Assembly: GCA_964464925.1 (NCBI GenBank)
Contig: CAYXLI010000006.1
Span: forward strand, 124,001-188,000
Source of the DNA: CAYXLI01 sp964464925
GTDB lineage: Bacteria; Acidobacteriota; Terriglobia; Bryobacterales; Bryobacteraceae
DNA: 64,000 nucleotides
Direction: 5' to 3'
The notes beneath the pieces were generated by a model. The model worked only from the letters and a program-made list of their open reading frames with translations, did not search any database and was not told the DNA's origin. Below are positions 18,580 to 27,048 of the stretch, one piece after another (positions within the stretch are counted from its first letter, which is position 1; every line of letters begins with the position of its first letter). The position numbers and the translations under genes were made by a program.

Positions 18580-19437
18580 ATGCACCGCTACCTGCTGCAC
18601 AACGACGATATACGTGATACTTCGGAACGGCAGATGGTCTCACCGGGCCAGGTGGGCCTCCTCAACGGCTGGGGAGTGTTCAGCACGTTGCGGGTGAGCA
18701 ATGGCGTGATGTTCGCATGGGAGCGGCACTACGCGCGGATGAAACGCGACGCGCAGTTGATGCATGTTCCCTTCCCCGAGGATCCGGAGTACCTGCGCTC
18801 GCGATTGCTGCAACTGATCGATGCGAACGCCGCGAAGAATGCTACTCTGCGGGTTTCGATCATTCGGAATAAGGGAGGCATGTTCGAGGCTCCGAATCTC
18901 GAGCGCGATTTCGACGTGGTGGGCTTCACCTCGGACCTGACGAACTGGGGCGACGGCGTGAGACTGATGTACGTGCCGAATGGACGATTCGCAGCGGCCC
19001 GGGATCGCGGCACGAAGGTTCTCTCCTGGAGCGGGAACTTGTATTGGTACGAGGAATCGCATGCGCGCGGCTTCGACGAAGTGGTTCTGTTAAACGAGCG
19101 GGGCGAGGTCAGCGAGTGCACTTCAGCAAACATCTTCGCGGTGTTCGGTAGTGACGTAGTGACGCCTCCGCTCGAATCCGGTTGTTTGCCCGGCGTGACC
19201 CGTTCAGTCCTTCTGCAGGATATTCATGCTCCGGGATTTCGCATCTCCGAACGGACGTTGCTGCCACAAGACCTGAAGAAGGCCGATGAAGTGTTCATCA
19301 CATCCACGACGCGGAATATCTTGCCGGTGCTGGAGGTCGAAGGCGAACGGATGAACCGGAACGGGAATGTAACAGGGGCATTAAGTGCTGCGTTTACGCA
19401 GTACATTGAAGACTATGTGTGCCCGAAAGTCGCCTGA
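18580..19437 (+). CDS. PLP-dependent aminotransferase class IV
   Basis: A 285-residue fold-type IV PLP enzyme (branched-chain aminotransferase / D-amino-acid aminotransferase / aminodeoxychorismate lyase group). Seen are the N-terminal GWGVFSTLRVSNG, a candidate Schiff-base Lys in DRGTKVLSWSGN, the PLP-binding stretch FDEVVLLNERGEVSECTSANIFAV, then PPLESGCLPGVTRSVLL. It carries the family's Glu (GEVSE) and Asn (SANIF). Substrate class cannot be fixed from sequence alone. It lies downstream of the kinase in the same direction, 57 nt away. Confidence 0.88.
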   Translation: MHRYLLHNDDIRDTSERQMVSPGQVGLLNGWGVFSTLRVSNGVMFAWERHYARMKRDAQLMHVPFPEDPEYLRSRLLQLIDANAAKNATLRVSIIRNKGGMFEAPNLERDFDVVGFTSDLTNWGDGVRLMYVPNGRFAAARDRGTKVLSWSGNLYWYEESHARGFDEVVLLNERGEVSECTSANIFAVFGSDVVTPPLESGCLPGVTRSVLLQDIHAPGFRISERTLLPQDLKKADEVFITSTTRNILPVLEVEGERMNRNGNVTGALSAAFTQYIEDYVCPKVA

Positions 19438-19490
19438 GGAAACTTTTCGATTCTCTTGAGTTCGAGTACACTGTCGGAGCAGGACGCAAG

Positions 19491-19883
19491 ATGAACATTG
19501 TCTGTCCAGAGTGTGGATCCGCCGATGTCCGGGCGTCCCTCTCTCGATCTCTGGCCGAGAGCATTGCAAAGGTTTTCGGATTCTTTCATTTCCGCTGCCG
19601 GCAGTGCGATGCACGTTTTTCCGGCCAGATCTGGGATCTGGGGAACATCTTCTGGACGAAGTGTCCTAGGTGTTATCGCATGGATCTCACCACCTGGGAT
19701 CCCGGCCATTATCACTGTCCGGTCACATGGCGGGTGTTGATGCGTCTGGGGGCCAAGTGCATCCGGTGCGAATACTGCAGAAACAATTTCGTGAGTTTCC
19801 GGCGGGCCAAGTACAAGTTTGTTAGGCGGAAAATGTCGGACGGCCCCTCCGATCAGACGGCCAAAAAGTCCACCCTCCGATGA
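19491..19883 (+). CDS. Zinc-ribbon protein, unknown function
   Basis: A 130-residue protein rich in CxxC knuckles: CPEC at the start, CRQC at about 35, CPRC at about 55, and CIRCEYC at about 90, a pattern of two zinc ribbons. The tail is basic (RRAKYKFVRRKM). The ATG at 19491 with an AGGA 7 nt upstream puts the first CPEC knuckle at the N-terminus; upstream starts would overlap the aminotransferase gene. Likely a nucleic-acid- or protein-binding adaptor. It is convergent with the large RNA candidate, whose 3' end lies only 15 nt beyond its stop. Confidence 0.7.
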   Translation: MNIVCPECGSADVRASLSRSLAESIAKVFGFFHFRCRQCDARFSGQIWDLGNIFWTKCPRCYRMDLTTWDPGHYHCPVTWRVLMRLGAKCIRCEYCRNNFVSFRRAKYKFVRRKMSDGPSDQTAKKSTLR

Positions 19884-19897
19884 GGAGCATTGTACCC

Positions 19898-20496
19898 AAA
19901 AGAAAAATGGTTCCAAGTGACCTTCGGTGCCAGTTCGTTTCCCAGCCAGCATGCGTGGCTGAAACTCGGCTAGGTAAAAGGGTCGAGATCCTTGCCTTTG
20001 CTCCGCGGAATGGTTTTGCCTATCCCGCTTCGCCGCTCAGACAATTCTCTGCGTTCTCCTTCTATTAGAAGCTAGCTCCTCGGAACGGCCTTTCGCTCGC
20101 CCAAAATGACTGCCCGTTTTCCAGGCCACCACCCTGGGGTCAGTGTTCCTGCCCTATTCCTTCGGTGCTCGGATGGATATCTTTCAAAACCCGTTCGGTT
20201 CCGCGCTCCCCTCCTCGATGCCACTCCTTGGCCGTTCGGGGAGGCTCAACGCCACGCAACCCGTTGTTTCTCTGTTCGTCCATCCGTCTCGAACCAACTT
20301 CCAGCCGTCGCTCCCCGTCAGGCGATTCCGCCTTTCAGATCAATCGCGTCCAGCTAGCTCTCAGTCGAGAGGCTTACCAAAGCGTTATGCCCGATCTCCA
20401 TTCGCTCCCCGGCTCGTTTTGAGTTTCGCTCCGGATCATCGTTCCTGGTCCGCTACATCACGCCTGGCTCACTGTTCCGTTAACCTCTTGGAACCA
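19898..20496 (-). ncRNA. Candidate large structured RNA, about 590-600 nt, unassigned
   Basis: Read on the minus strand. The 5' end TGGTTCCAAG (20496-20487) pairs perfectly with CTTGGAACCA (19917-19908), followed by a U-rich tract (T5-C-T4, 19907-19898). Inside this closing helix lie GCCAG/CTGGC (20468-20464 with 19933-19929), a long-range 8-bp helix CGGATGGA/TCCATCCG (20286-20279 with 20177-20170), and local hairpins: CTCTC-gact-GAGAG, AGGCG-gaat-CGCCT, GCTT-tggt-AAGC, GCCA-aggag-TGGC, CCAGG-7-CCTGG inside ACTG(A)CCC/GGGCAGT, and GTTTCAGCCA-7-TGGCT(GG)GAAAC near the 3' end. No credible protein is encoded. I do not see the hallmarks of RNase P RNA, tmRNA, 6S or group II introns. Confidence 0.7.
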
Positions 20497-20501
20497 ACTC
20501 T

Positions 20502-20530
20502 ATATTGCACCTGAGGGTACTCGGCGTCAA
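20502..20530 (-). promoter_or_regulatory. Promoter-like sequence of the large RNA
   Basis: Minus strand: TTGACG (-35, 20530-20525), exactly 17 nt, then CAATAT (-10, 20507-20502). The -35 matches consensus 5 of 6, the -10 is weak (3 of 6). A start about 7 nt downstream falls at 20495, at the first bases of the closing helix. The 130 nt between here and the upstream gene's stop show only a small hairpin (GCTG-ctga-CAGC). Confidence 0.55.
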
Positions 20531-20629
20531 TAAGAAACTGCGATTTTCTAATAAACTAAATCTTCCTTGCTGTCAGCAGCTTACGACCCTACGGACCAAG
20601 AGGTTCTGTTTATAAAACAAAATACAATT

Positions 20630-21742
20630 CTATTGTTTGATGGGCTGCGTTGCAGCTTCCAGGTGGAGGATCATACCTCCATCCGTGGCTAGCCAGCAGT
20701 GCTGCGCGTCGACGGCAGCTATCGTGACGCGTGTTGCGGAAGCTCGGTAGTCGACCGGCATCTCTGTCCAATTCACCAGGTTCGTGCTCTGCAGAACCTT
20801 CACTCGCCCGGGGACCGGCGAGTGGGAGATGGAACCGGTCGGCTCGATACCGGCGGCCAACGCGGACCCGTCGGGCAGGAAGGCCAAATCCGTAAGGAGA
20901 CGGCTCTTCTCCCGGTACACCCGGCGGTTCGCCCCGGCTGCCGCATCCAGCCGGATGATTTCGGAAGGATATGTAAAATAGTCCTCGTATTCTAGAAGGG
21001 CCAGGCTGCGATTGTGAGAGGTCCTGACCCGAATCACTTTGCCGAAAATCGACGCGCTCTCCGACTCCCACGATTTACCCGCATCCAGGGTCTGGACCAA
21101 CACGGTAACATGCGGCCATTCGGCCCTGCTGGATGGCTCAGGATCCATCCACAACGGCACTCGGCTGGCATGCAGCCGCGGCGGGCTGGATCTTCCGGCA
21201 ATCACACCCCTATGGGGATCGGCGAAGCTGATCCAGTTGTATTCCGTGTATTCCGGTTTGGTGGAGGTTTTCTCTTCAACCGCCACTTTCATCCAGGTAC
21301 GCCCACCATCCTCTGTCTTTAGGAGCAATTTCGGATACCCAATCGCAAAGCCGCGTTCCGGCGTGAGGAAGTGTACCCGCTGTACGCCCTTTTGTTTGGA
21401 TAGCTTTTTCCAGTCGCGGCCACCTTCGGCGCTGAACCAGATGCCCTGTTCGGAAACAAGCCAAGCATGAGAATCATCCAACAGAAATTCCGAAACTGCC
21501 TGTTCCTTTAAAGGGACTGGAGTCCAATGCGCGCCGCCGTCCGCCGTGACCACCGAATAGCCTTTCGGACGGTTGCCCCTTTCCAACAGAACTCCGACGG
21601 CGATGCCGCGAGTGGGCGAGCAGAACTGGAGATCCCGAATCTGGAACGAAGAATCGTTCTCATCAAAAAAGTACTGCATCCGCCAGCGCTGTTCGGCCGC
21701 TGCAGGGAGCAGGGTGAGAATGGCCAGAACGACCCATCGCAT
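20630..21742 (-). CDS. Exported YCF48/BNR-like beta-propeller protein
   Basis: A 370-residue protein; the ATG at 21742 gives a signal peptide (MRWVVLAILTLLPAAAEQ), while the upstream in-frame extension would overlap the GAF gene and adds a Pro/Gly-rich tail. Repeated BNR/sialidase-type blades are visible: VVTADGGAHWTPV, WFSAEGGRDWKKL, LKTEDGGRTWMKV, VQTLDAGKSWESE. This matches the YCF48/photosystem-II-assembly-like family, which in non-photosynthetic bacteria are exported propellers of unknown role. It follows the GAF gene after 5 nt, so they form an operon. Confidence 0.82.
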   Translation of the reverse strand: MRWVVLAILTLLPAAAEQRWRMQYFFDENDSSFQIRDLQFCSPTRGIAVGVLLERGNRPKGYSVVTADGGAHWTPVPLKEQAVSEFLLDDSHAWLVSEQGIWFSAEGGRDWKKLSKQKGVQRVHFLTPERGFAIGYPKLLLKTEDGGRTWMKVAVEEKTSTKPEYTEYNWISFADPHRGVIAGRSSPPRLHASRVPLWMDPEPSSRAEWPHVTVLVQTLDAGKSWESESASIFGKVIRVRTSHNRSLALLEYEDYFTYPSEIIRLDAAAGANRRVYREKSRLLTDLAFLPDGSALAAGIEPTGSISHSPVPGRVKVLQSTNLVNWTEMPVDYRASATRVTIAAVDAQHCWLATDGGMILHLEAATQPIKQ

Positions 21743-21747
21743 GATGA

Positions 21748-22338
21748 TTATTGACGCAGGCCGGAGGAAAGGACGAGTTCCGCATGCGACGCGTCGTCCG
21801 TCTGGCTGGCCGCCATCCGGGCCAGCATGAGGAGACAACCAACTTGTTCCCCTACCGTGGTCAATAACTCCATCTCACTTCCTGTGTGCGCGTGAACATC
21901 ACGATGCTGCACGTTGATGACGCCTACCACCTTATTTCGAGATATCACGGGAGCGGAGAGAAACGCTTCGAATGTGTCTTCCGGCAGGTCACTAAAGAAC
22001 TTGAACCGGGGATCGTTATAGGCTTCGCGCGAAATCGCGAGCAGCCGCCGCTCCCGCGCCACCCAGCCCGTAAGACCCTCATTCAATTGCAAGCTGATCT
22101 TCCCCAGGGCCTCCGGATGATCCTTGTTGGACGCGCATAGCACCAGCCGATCGCGGTCGAGCAAGTAGACCAGGCATGAATCGCATTCCATGAACTCGCC
22201 AACAAGGGAAACGATTCCCTTCAGAACCTCCTGGAGGCTCATCTCGCGCACCATGAAACGGCTGATCTTCTGGAATAGCCGCAGTTGCTGCTCTGTGCGC
22301 GCAAGGCGCTGTTCTAGTTCTTTTACCCTTTGGGACAC
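21748..22338 (-). CDS. GAF-domain protein
   Basis: A 196-residue cytosolic protein: a short N-terminal coiled coil (RVKELEQRLARTEQQLRLFQKI) and one GAF domain at about residues 35-180 (CDSCLVYLLDRDRLVLCASN; GLTGWVARERR; SAPVISRNKVVGVINVQH). The sequence is nearest to the GAF domains of PtsP/NifA-type sensors. There is no output domain, so it may act by binding a partner or a small ligand. The start is GTG; an AAGGA lies 12 nt upstream. Confidence 0.82.
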   Translation of the reverse strand: MSQRVKELEQRLARTEQQLRLFQKISRFMVREMSLQEVLKGIVSLVGEFMECDSCLVYLLDRDRLVLCASNKDHPEALGKISLQLNEGLTGWVARERRLLAISREAYNDPRFKFFSDLPEDTFEAFLSAPVISRNKVVGVINVQHRDVHAHTGSEMELLTTVGEQVGCLLMLARMAASQTDDASHAELVLSSGLRQ

Positions 22339-22524
22339 CAGGAACTATTATCCTTCACTTTGACTGGAAGATTTAATTTTCTCAATGATTGCTGACGCAC
22401 AGGGAGGTAGAGTCGTTCCAACAGTAATCTTGCCCACCGATAGCGTAGTACTTTCATAAGACATTCTTTAGAGTCTGTTTCAGTCAAATGCACCAGTCTT
22501 GTATCCCGTCAGAACAGCGCTAAC

Positions 22525-25368
22525 ATGGAGGGTATTCGTCGAGGTGACCTCTTGACCCCGCCCGAAGAGACCGCGCCGAACCTGGATGACAGCACGCGCG
22601 CATTGTTTGAAGGGATGCCGCCGGATCCCGCAACCGGGTCCGCACGGTTGACGCAAAACGCGGACATGTTCTACCAGCTTGTAGAGCATTGCCTCGGGCT
22701 CATCTGCATCCACGACCTCACCGGAAACCTTCTCTACGTTAATGCCGCGGCGGCCGCCTCTCTCGGTTATTCGCAGGACGAAGTCTCGAAACGGTCCTTA
22801 CAGGATTTTCTAGCACCGGACGTCCTGGAGTTATTCCCGATGTACCTTGCGCGAATCGCACGGAAGCGCCGGGATTCCGGCTTGATGAAGCTCGTGCGAA
22901 AGAACGGGGATCCGCGTACCTGGTTGTATCGCAACATCGTGCATGACGATCCCGCGGCTGGGCGTGTCGTACTCGGGCATGCGTTGGACGTGACGGACCT
23001 GCTTGCAGCAAGGGATGCGCTTGATGATTCCTGCCGCGAGGTGAACGCCAGCGTCGCCGAGCGCACGGACAGTTTGCAGGAGCATACGTTGGTTCTGCAA
23101 CAGGAAATTCAGGAGCGCAGCAGAGTCGAGGAAATCCTGCGGCGCCGGGCGCTAACGTTCCAGCACATTTCCGATGGCATCATCCTATGCCACGCAGACG
23201 GCGAAATTGTCGACTGGAATCCGGCAGCAGAAAAGATGTTCGGCTACAGCAAGACGGAAGCTCTGGGGCTGAGCGTCCGCATTCTGGATCCGCCGGGAGA
23301 ACCCGAGCAAAACAGTTCGCGGATCTTCCGCGAACTCGGCGACAGGGACCAATGGATGGGCGAAGTACCGTTTGTAAGGAAGAACGGGTCCCTGGGAATA
23401 CGGGAACTGATCCTGATTCCTATCCGGGACGACGCAGGCAATGAAATCGCAGTAATCAGTGTGAACCGCGATGTGACGGAAAGACGGCGCGCTCAGGAAT
23501 CTCTGCGCCGCAGTGAAGAGCAGTTTCGCCTGATTCTTGAGAACGCTTCAGACGTCGTAGTGATTGTGGACCGGGCAGGGCGAATCCGATTTGCCAGTCC
23601 ATCCGTAGAGCGGACCCTCGGGTACCGGCCTGTGGAAGTTCTCGGGAGGTCGATCTTCCATTTCATTCACCCGAACGACGTAGAACGCGCAGCGGCAGAG
23701 CTTTCCCGCATCGAATTGGACAAAGGAGCGGTGGAGGAGTTTTCCTGCCGCCACAAGGACTGCTCATGGCGCATCGTGGAGGCGATAGGCCGGGGATTTG
23801 TGGATCCGTCAGGCGAACGCCTCATCGCATTGAATGCGCGCGACGTTACCGAGAGACGCATGGTGGAAGCATCGCTTCGCGTATCGGAGATGCGGTACCG
23901 CAACCTGTTTGAGCACAACATGGCGGGAGTTCTACGAACTATGTTGAGCGGCCGCATCCTGGAGTGGAATAAGGCATTTGAGAGGCTGCTGGGCTATACG
24001 TACGAGGAGTTCGCTGCCCTCGAAGCGCCCGACGTCTATTTTGATCCGCGGGATCGCGAAAGGTTTATGGCAGCCCTGAAAGCAAATGGGGCAGTAACGA
24101 ACTACGAATTGTGCTTCCGGCATAAGAACAGGGCCAGGGTTTACGTTCTGGCGAATGCCGCGTTGGTGGAAGGTGTAGACGGCGGACCGGCGACCGTCAT
24201 GGGCACCGTCATCGATATCACGGAGCGGAAACAATTGGAGGATCAACTCCGGCAATCGCAGAAAATGGAAGCCATCGGGCGGCTGGCCGGCGGGATCTCG
24301 CATGACTTCAACAATCTATTGACCGTCATCACGGGATATAGCGAATTGCTGATGGCTTCGATTCCCGAAGAGGACCAATCCGTGGCGGCACAAGTGGAGG
24401 AGATCCGCAAGGCGGCGGAGCGGGCCTCAGCACTAACCGCACAACTGCTCGCTTTCAGCCGCAGGCAGATTCTGGAACCGAGCGTATTCGATCTGAATGC
24501 CCTCGTTGAAGGCGTGCATGCGATGTTGAGCCGCATGATCGGCGAAGACATCCATTTCCGTACGCTGCTGCACCCGGCTCCCCTTCGAATTCGCGCCAAC
24601 GCAGGGCAGATTGAACAGGTGATTTTAAACCTGATTGTGAACGCACGCGATGCGATGCCTGGCGGAGGCGACCTGGTGCTCAGCACGGCGTTCGAATCCT
24701 TTGCCGGCTTGGACCGGGAAACGCAGCGCTGTGCGGTACTGCAGGTCTCCGATACGGGAACCGGAATGGATCTGGAAACGCAAAGCCGTATTTTTGAGCC
24801 GTTCTTCACGACCAAGGCACGCGGAAAAGGCACGGGGCTCGGACTCTCCACCGTGTACGGAATTGTGCAACAAAGCAAGGGACACATTCAGGTCAACAGT
24901 GAACCCGGACGCGGGAGCACCTTCCGCATCGCCTTTCCGCTCGCCGAAGGCGCTCACGCGGCGGTGCGGCCCCCTGCAGCACATCACGAAGTTCTACGCG
25001 GCACTGAAACGATTCTCGTCGTCGAGGACGAAAGCCAGGTACGCCACATGATCCATGAGATTCTCGCGGGTTATGGCTACAGCGTGCACGAGGCTGCAGA
25101 CGGCATCGAGGCACTGGATTTCCTAAGAACGCACCAAGCCACCGTGGATCTGATCCTCACGGATGTCGTTATGCCGAGACTGGGCGGGCGCGAAATGATG
25201 GAGCATGTGGCTGTGGAATTCCCCGCGATCCGCAGCCTTTACATGTCCGGTTACAACGAAGATCGAATGCTGGAATCCGGTGTGCGGGATCAAAACATCG
25301 TGGTTCTTGCGAAACCGTTCACTCCGGACACGCTGGTCCGGCAGATCCGCCAAGCACTCGACGGTTAA
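22525..25368 (+). CDS. Hybrid sensor histidine kinase (four PAS domains, HisKA, HATPase, REC)
   Basis: A 947-residue soluble signalling protein with no membrane segment. Four PAS modules in order: about 50-165, 205-325, 328-450 and 455-580 (each ending in a DVT/DIT-ER motif). The HisKA phospho-acceptor is H593 in GISHDFNNLL. The ATPase has NLIVNARDAM (N box), DTGTGMD (G1), FEPFFTTKARGKGTGLGL (F and G2). A fused receiver at about 830-947 has VVEDE, the phospho-Asp D880 in LTDVVMP, and the conserved Lys in LAKPF. No DNA-binding regulator is adjacent, so the phosphorelay partner is elsewhere. Confidence 0.94.
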   Translation: MEGIRRGDLLTPPEETAPNLDDSTRALFEGMPPDPATGSARLTQNADMFYQLVEHCLGLICIHDLTGNLLYVNAAAAASLGYSQDEVSKRSLQDFLAPDVLELFPMYLARIARKRRDSGLMKLVRKNGDPRTWLYRNIVHDDPAAGRVVLGHALDVTDLLAARDALDDSCREVNASVAERTDSLQEHTLVLQQEIQERSRVEEILRRRALTFQHISDGIILCHADGEIVDWNPAAEKMFGYSKTEALGLSVRILDPPGEPEQNSSRIFRELGDRDQWMGEVPFVRKNGSLGIRELILIPIRDDAGNEIAVISVNRDVTERRRAQESLRRSEEQFRLILENASDVVVIVDRAGRIRFASPSVERTLGYRPVEVLGRSIFHFIHPNDVERAAAELSRIELDKGAVEEFSCRHKDCSWRIVEAIGRGFVDPSGERLIALNARDVTERRMVEASLRVSEMRYRNLFEHNMAGVLRTMLSGRILEWNKAFERLLGYTYEEFAALEAPDVYFDPRDRERFMAALKANGAVTNYELCFRHKNRARVYVLANAALVEGVDGGPATVMGTVIDITERKQLEDQLRQSQKMEAIGRLAGGISHDFNNLLTVITGYSELLMASIPEEDQSVAAQVEEIRKAAERASALTAQLLAFSRRQILEPSVFDLNALVEGVHAMLSRMIGEDIHFRTLLHPAPLRIRANAGQIEQVILNLIVNARDAMPGGGDLVLSTAFESFAGLDRETQRCAVLQVSDTGTGMDLETQSRIFEPFFTTKARGKGTGLGLSTVYGIVQQSKGHIQVNSEPGRGSTFRIAFPLAEGAHAAVRPPAAHHEVLRGTETILVVEDESQVRHMIHEILAGYGYSVHEAADGIEALDFLRTHQATVDLILTDVVMPRLGGREMMEHVAVEFPAIRSLYMSGYNEDRMLESGVRDQNIVVLAKPFTPDTLVRQIRQALDG

Positions 25369-25512
25369 CCCGGCCAGGCCCACGCACGCCATCAACGGCG
25401 CTCAGTTCACGCTGACCTTCGGGAACGGCTAGGGTAAGAATCGGGACCGGTCTCCTTTCCACGGTTAGAACCCTACGATAGGGCGAGGAAACACTGGCGT
25501 ATACTACGCCAT

Positions 25513-26145
25513 ATGCGCAGATATGCAGTGCTGTTGCTTGCCACGTGTGCACTGGCACAGAACAATACGAAGCCGAAGCTTCCGGGCGAGGATTGGGTTT
25601 CGTTGTTCAACGGCAAAGACCTGAGCGGCTGGACAAAGATAGGGAACGAGAGCTGGGAAGTTGAGGATGGCACCATTCATGGCACCGGAATCACGAAGAA
25701 CTATGGATATCTTCAGACAGACGGTAGCTACGGTGATTTCCATCTCTCCTTCAAGTTCAAGTGCGAAGGGGATGGCAATAGCGGCGTCTTTTTCCACGTC
25801 GGCTTTAAACCGGGTACCGCTGACGTAACGAACGGTCCTCAGTTTGAAATCGACTGCCGCATCGGCCAGCATACGGGCGGCGTCTACGACGTCGGCCGGC
25901 AATGGATCGTCTGGCCAGCGCCGGAGAATGAGACGGTAGTGCGTAAGGGCGAGTGGAACGAGTACCTGTTGAAGGTCGAAGGAAACCGGTATGTCTCGCG
26001 CCTGAACGGCGTAACGCTGATCGACTTCACGGATCCAAAGCCACCGAAGATTCAGTACGGCCCGATCGCACTCCAGTTGCATTCGGGCGGTCAGGGAAAT
26101 ATGCGGTTCCGCGATATCATGATCCGCGACTTAAGTAAGAAGTAG
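25513..26145 (+). CDS. DUF1080 / 3-keto-disaccharide hydrolase family protein
   Basis: A 210-residue exported protein: short signal peptide (MRRYAVLLLATCALAQ) and a single concanavalin-like jelly roll of the DUF1080 family (WVSLFNGKDLSGW..., GDFHLSFKFKCEGDGNSGVFFHV, LQLHSGGQGNMRFRDIMIRDL). The family includes 3-keto-glycoside hydrolases and sugar-binding proteins and is expanded in Acidobacteria and Planctomycetes. It is followed after 3 nt by the deacetylase-fold gene. Confidence 0.88.
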   Translation: MRRYAVLLLATCALAQNNTKPKLPGEDWVSLFNGKDLSGWTKIGNESWEVEDGTIHGTGITKNYGYLQTDGSYGDFHLSFKFKCEGDGNSGVFFHVGFKPGTADVTNGPQFEIDCRIGQHTGGVYDVGRQWIVWPAPENETVVRKGEWNEYLLKVEGNRYVSRLNGVTLIDFTDPKPPKIQYGPIALQLHSGGQGNMRFRDIMIRDLSKK

Positions 26146-26148
26146 GTC

Positions 26149-27033
26149 TTGCGGCTCTACTATTGCGACCACTACGAACTTCCTTTACCGCCTGGGCACA
26201 AATTTCCCGTGCGGAAGTACCGGCTACTGCGGGACATTCTCTCGACCGATCCGCGATTTGAATTCGCAGCGTCGCCTTTCGCGAGCACGGAGCAGCTTAC
26301 GCTGGTGCACAATGCTTCTTACGTGGAAGCCTTCCTGAACGGTACGCTTCCACCGTCCGTGATTCGTCGGATCGGCTTCCCGTGGTCGGAGAACCTCGTG
26401 TTGAGAACGTTGGCGTCCGTCGGTGGAACTGTGTGTGCAGCGCACGATGCGCTGGCGCGCGGCGCATCCGGAGGGCTGGCCGGGGGCACCCATCACGCTT
26501 TCCGGGACGAAGGCTCCGGATTCTGCGTGTTCAATGACATCGCCGTAGCGATCGAGGTGCTTCGCCATGAGGGACTGATACGGCGCGCAGCCATCGTGGA
26601 CCTCGATGTCCATCAGGGGGACGGAACGGCGGCGATCTTCCAGCAGGATGCAGACGTGCTCACGATCTCCGCTCACGGAAAGAACAATTTCCCGTTCCGG
26701 AAGCAGGCGAGCCGCATCGATATCGAGCTGGACGATGGGATTGGAGACGATGAGTACCTTCGCGCCATCGATCCGATTTTCGGACACGTGCTAGCCTTTG
26801 CGCCGGATATCGTCTTCTTTCAGTCCGGTGTGGATGCGCTCTACTCCGATAAGCTCGGGCGATTGCGGCTGACTCATCAAGGGATGCTCGCCAGAGATCG
26901 TTACGTGATAGGCCACGCGATGCAGAGCCGGCTACCTCTGGTCATCACACTGGGTGGAGGATACTCCGAACCCATAGAACTGACCGTCGAGGCACACGCG
27001 ACCACCTTTCGAACCGCTGTGGAGCTGTCTTGA
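26149..27033 (+). CDS. Histone deacetylase-fold amidohydrolase
   Basis: A 294-residue zinc hydrolase of the AcuC/HDAC/acetylpolyamine deacetylase superfamily. The active-site His pair is in AGGTHHAFRDEG, the zinc ligands are in VDLDVHQGDGT and the Asp of FFQSGVDAL, and GGGY closes the site. Proposed start is TTG, 3 nt after the preceding stop, with AGTAGG as a weak SD; the next methionine would remove the conserved N-terminal strand. Substrate is unknown: acetylated protein, acetyl-polyamine or another acyl amide. The lysine-rich protein at 16.7 kb is one conceivable target (inference only). Confidence 0.9.
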   Translation: MRLYYCDHYELPLPPGHKFPVRKYRLLRDILSTDPRFEFAASPFASTEQLTLVHNASYVEAFLNGTLPPSVIRRIGFPWSENLVLRTLASVGGTVCAAHDALARGASGGLAGGTHHAFRDEGSGFCVFNDIAVAIEVLRHEGLIRRAAIVDLDVHQGDGTAAIFQQDADVLTISAHGKNNFPFRKQASRIDIELDDGIGDDEYLRAIDPIFGHVLAFAPDIVFFQSGVDALYSDKLGRLRLTHQGMLARDRYVIGHAMQSRLPLVITLGGGYSEPIELTVEAHATTFRTAVELS

Positions 27034-27048
27034 TCAGTCTGCCTGCAA

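Noticed and set aside
19898..20496. RNase P RNA, tmRNA or 6S RNA as identity of the structured region
   Set aside because: I do not find the RNase P core motifs, the tRNA-like end of tmRNA or the 6S bubble, and the length does not fit. This is from memory and needs a covariance-model search.
20106..20514. Three overlapping plus-strand open frames of 83-123 codons inside the RNA region
   Set aside because: All three frames are open at once because the opposite strand is rich in purines and poor in stops. No SD, no fold, and the sequence is explained better by hairpins.
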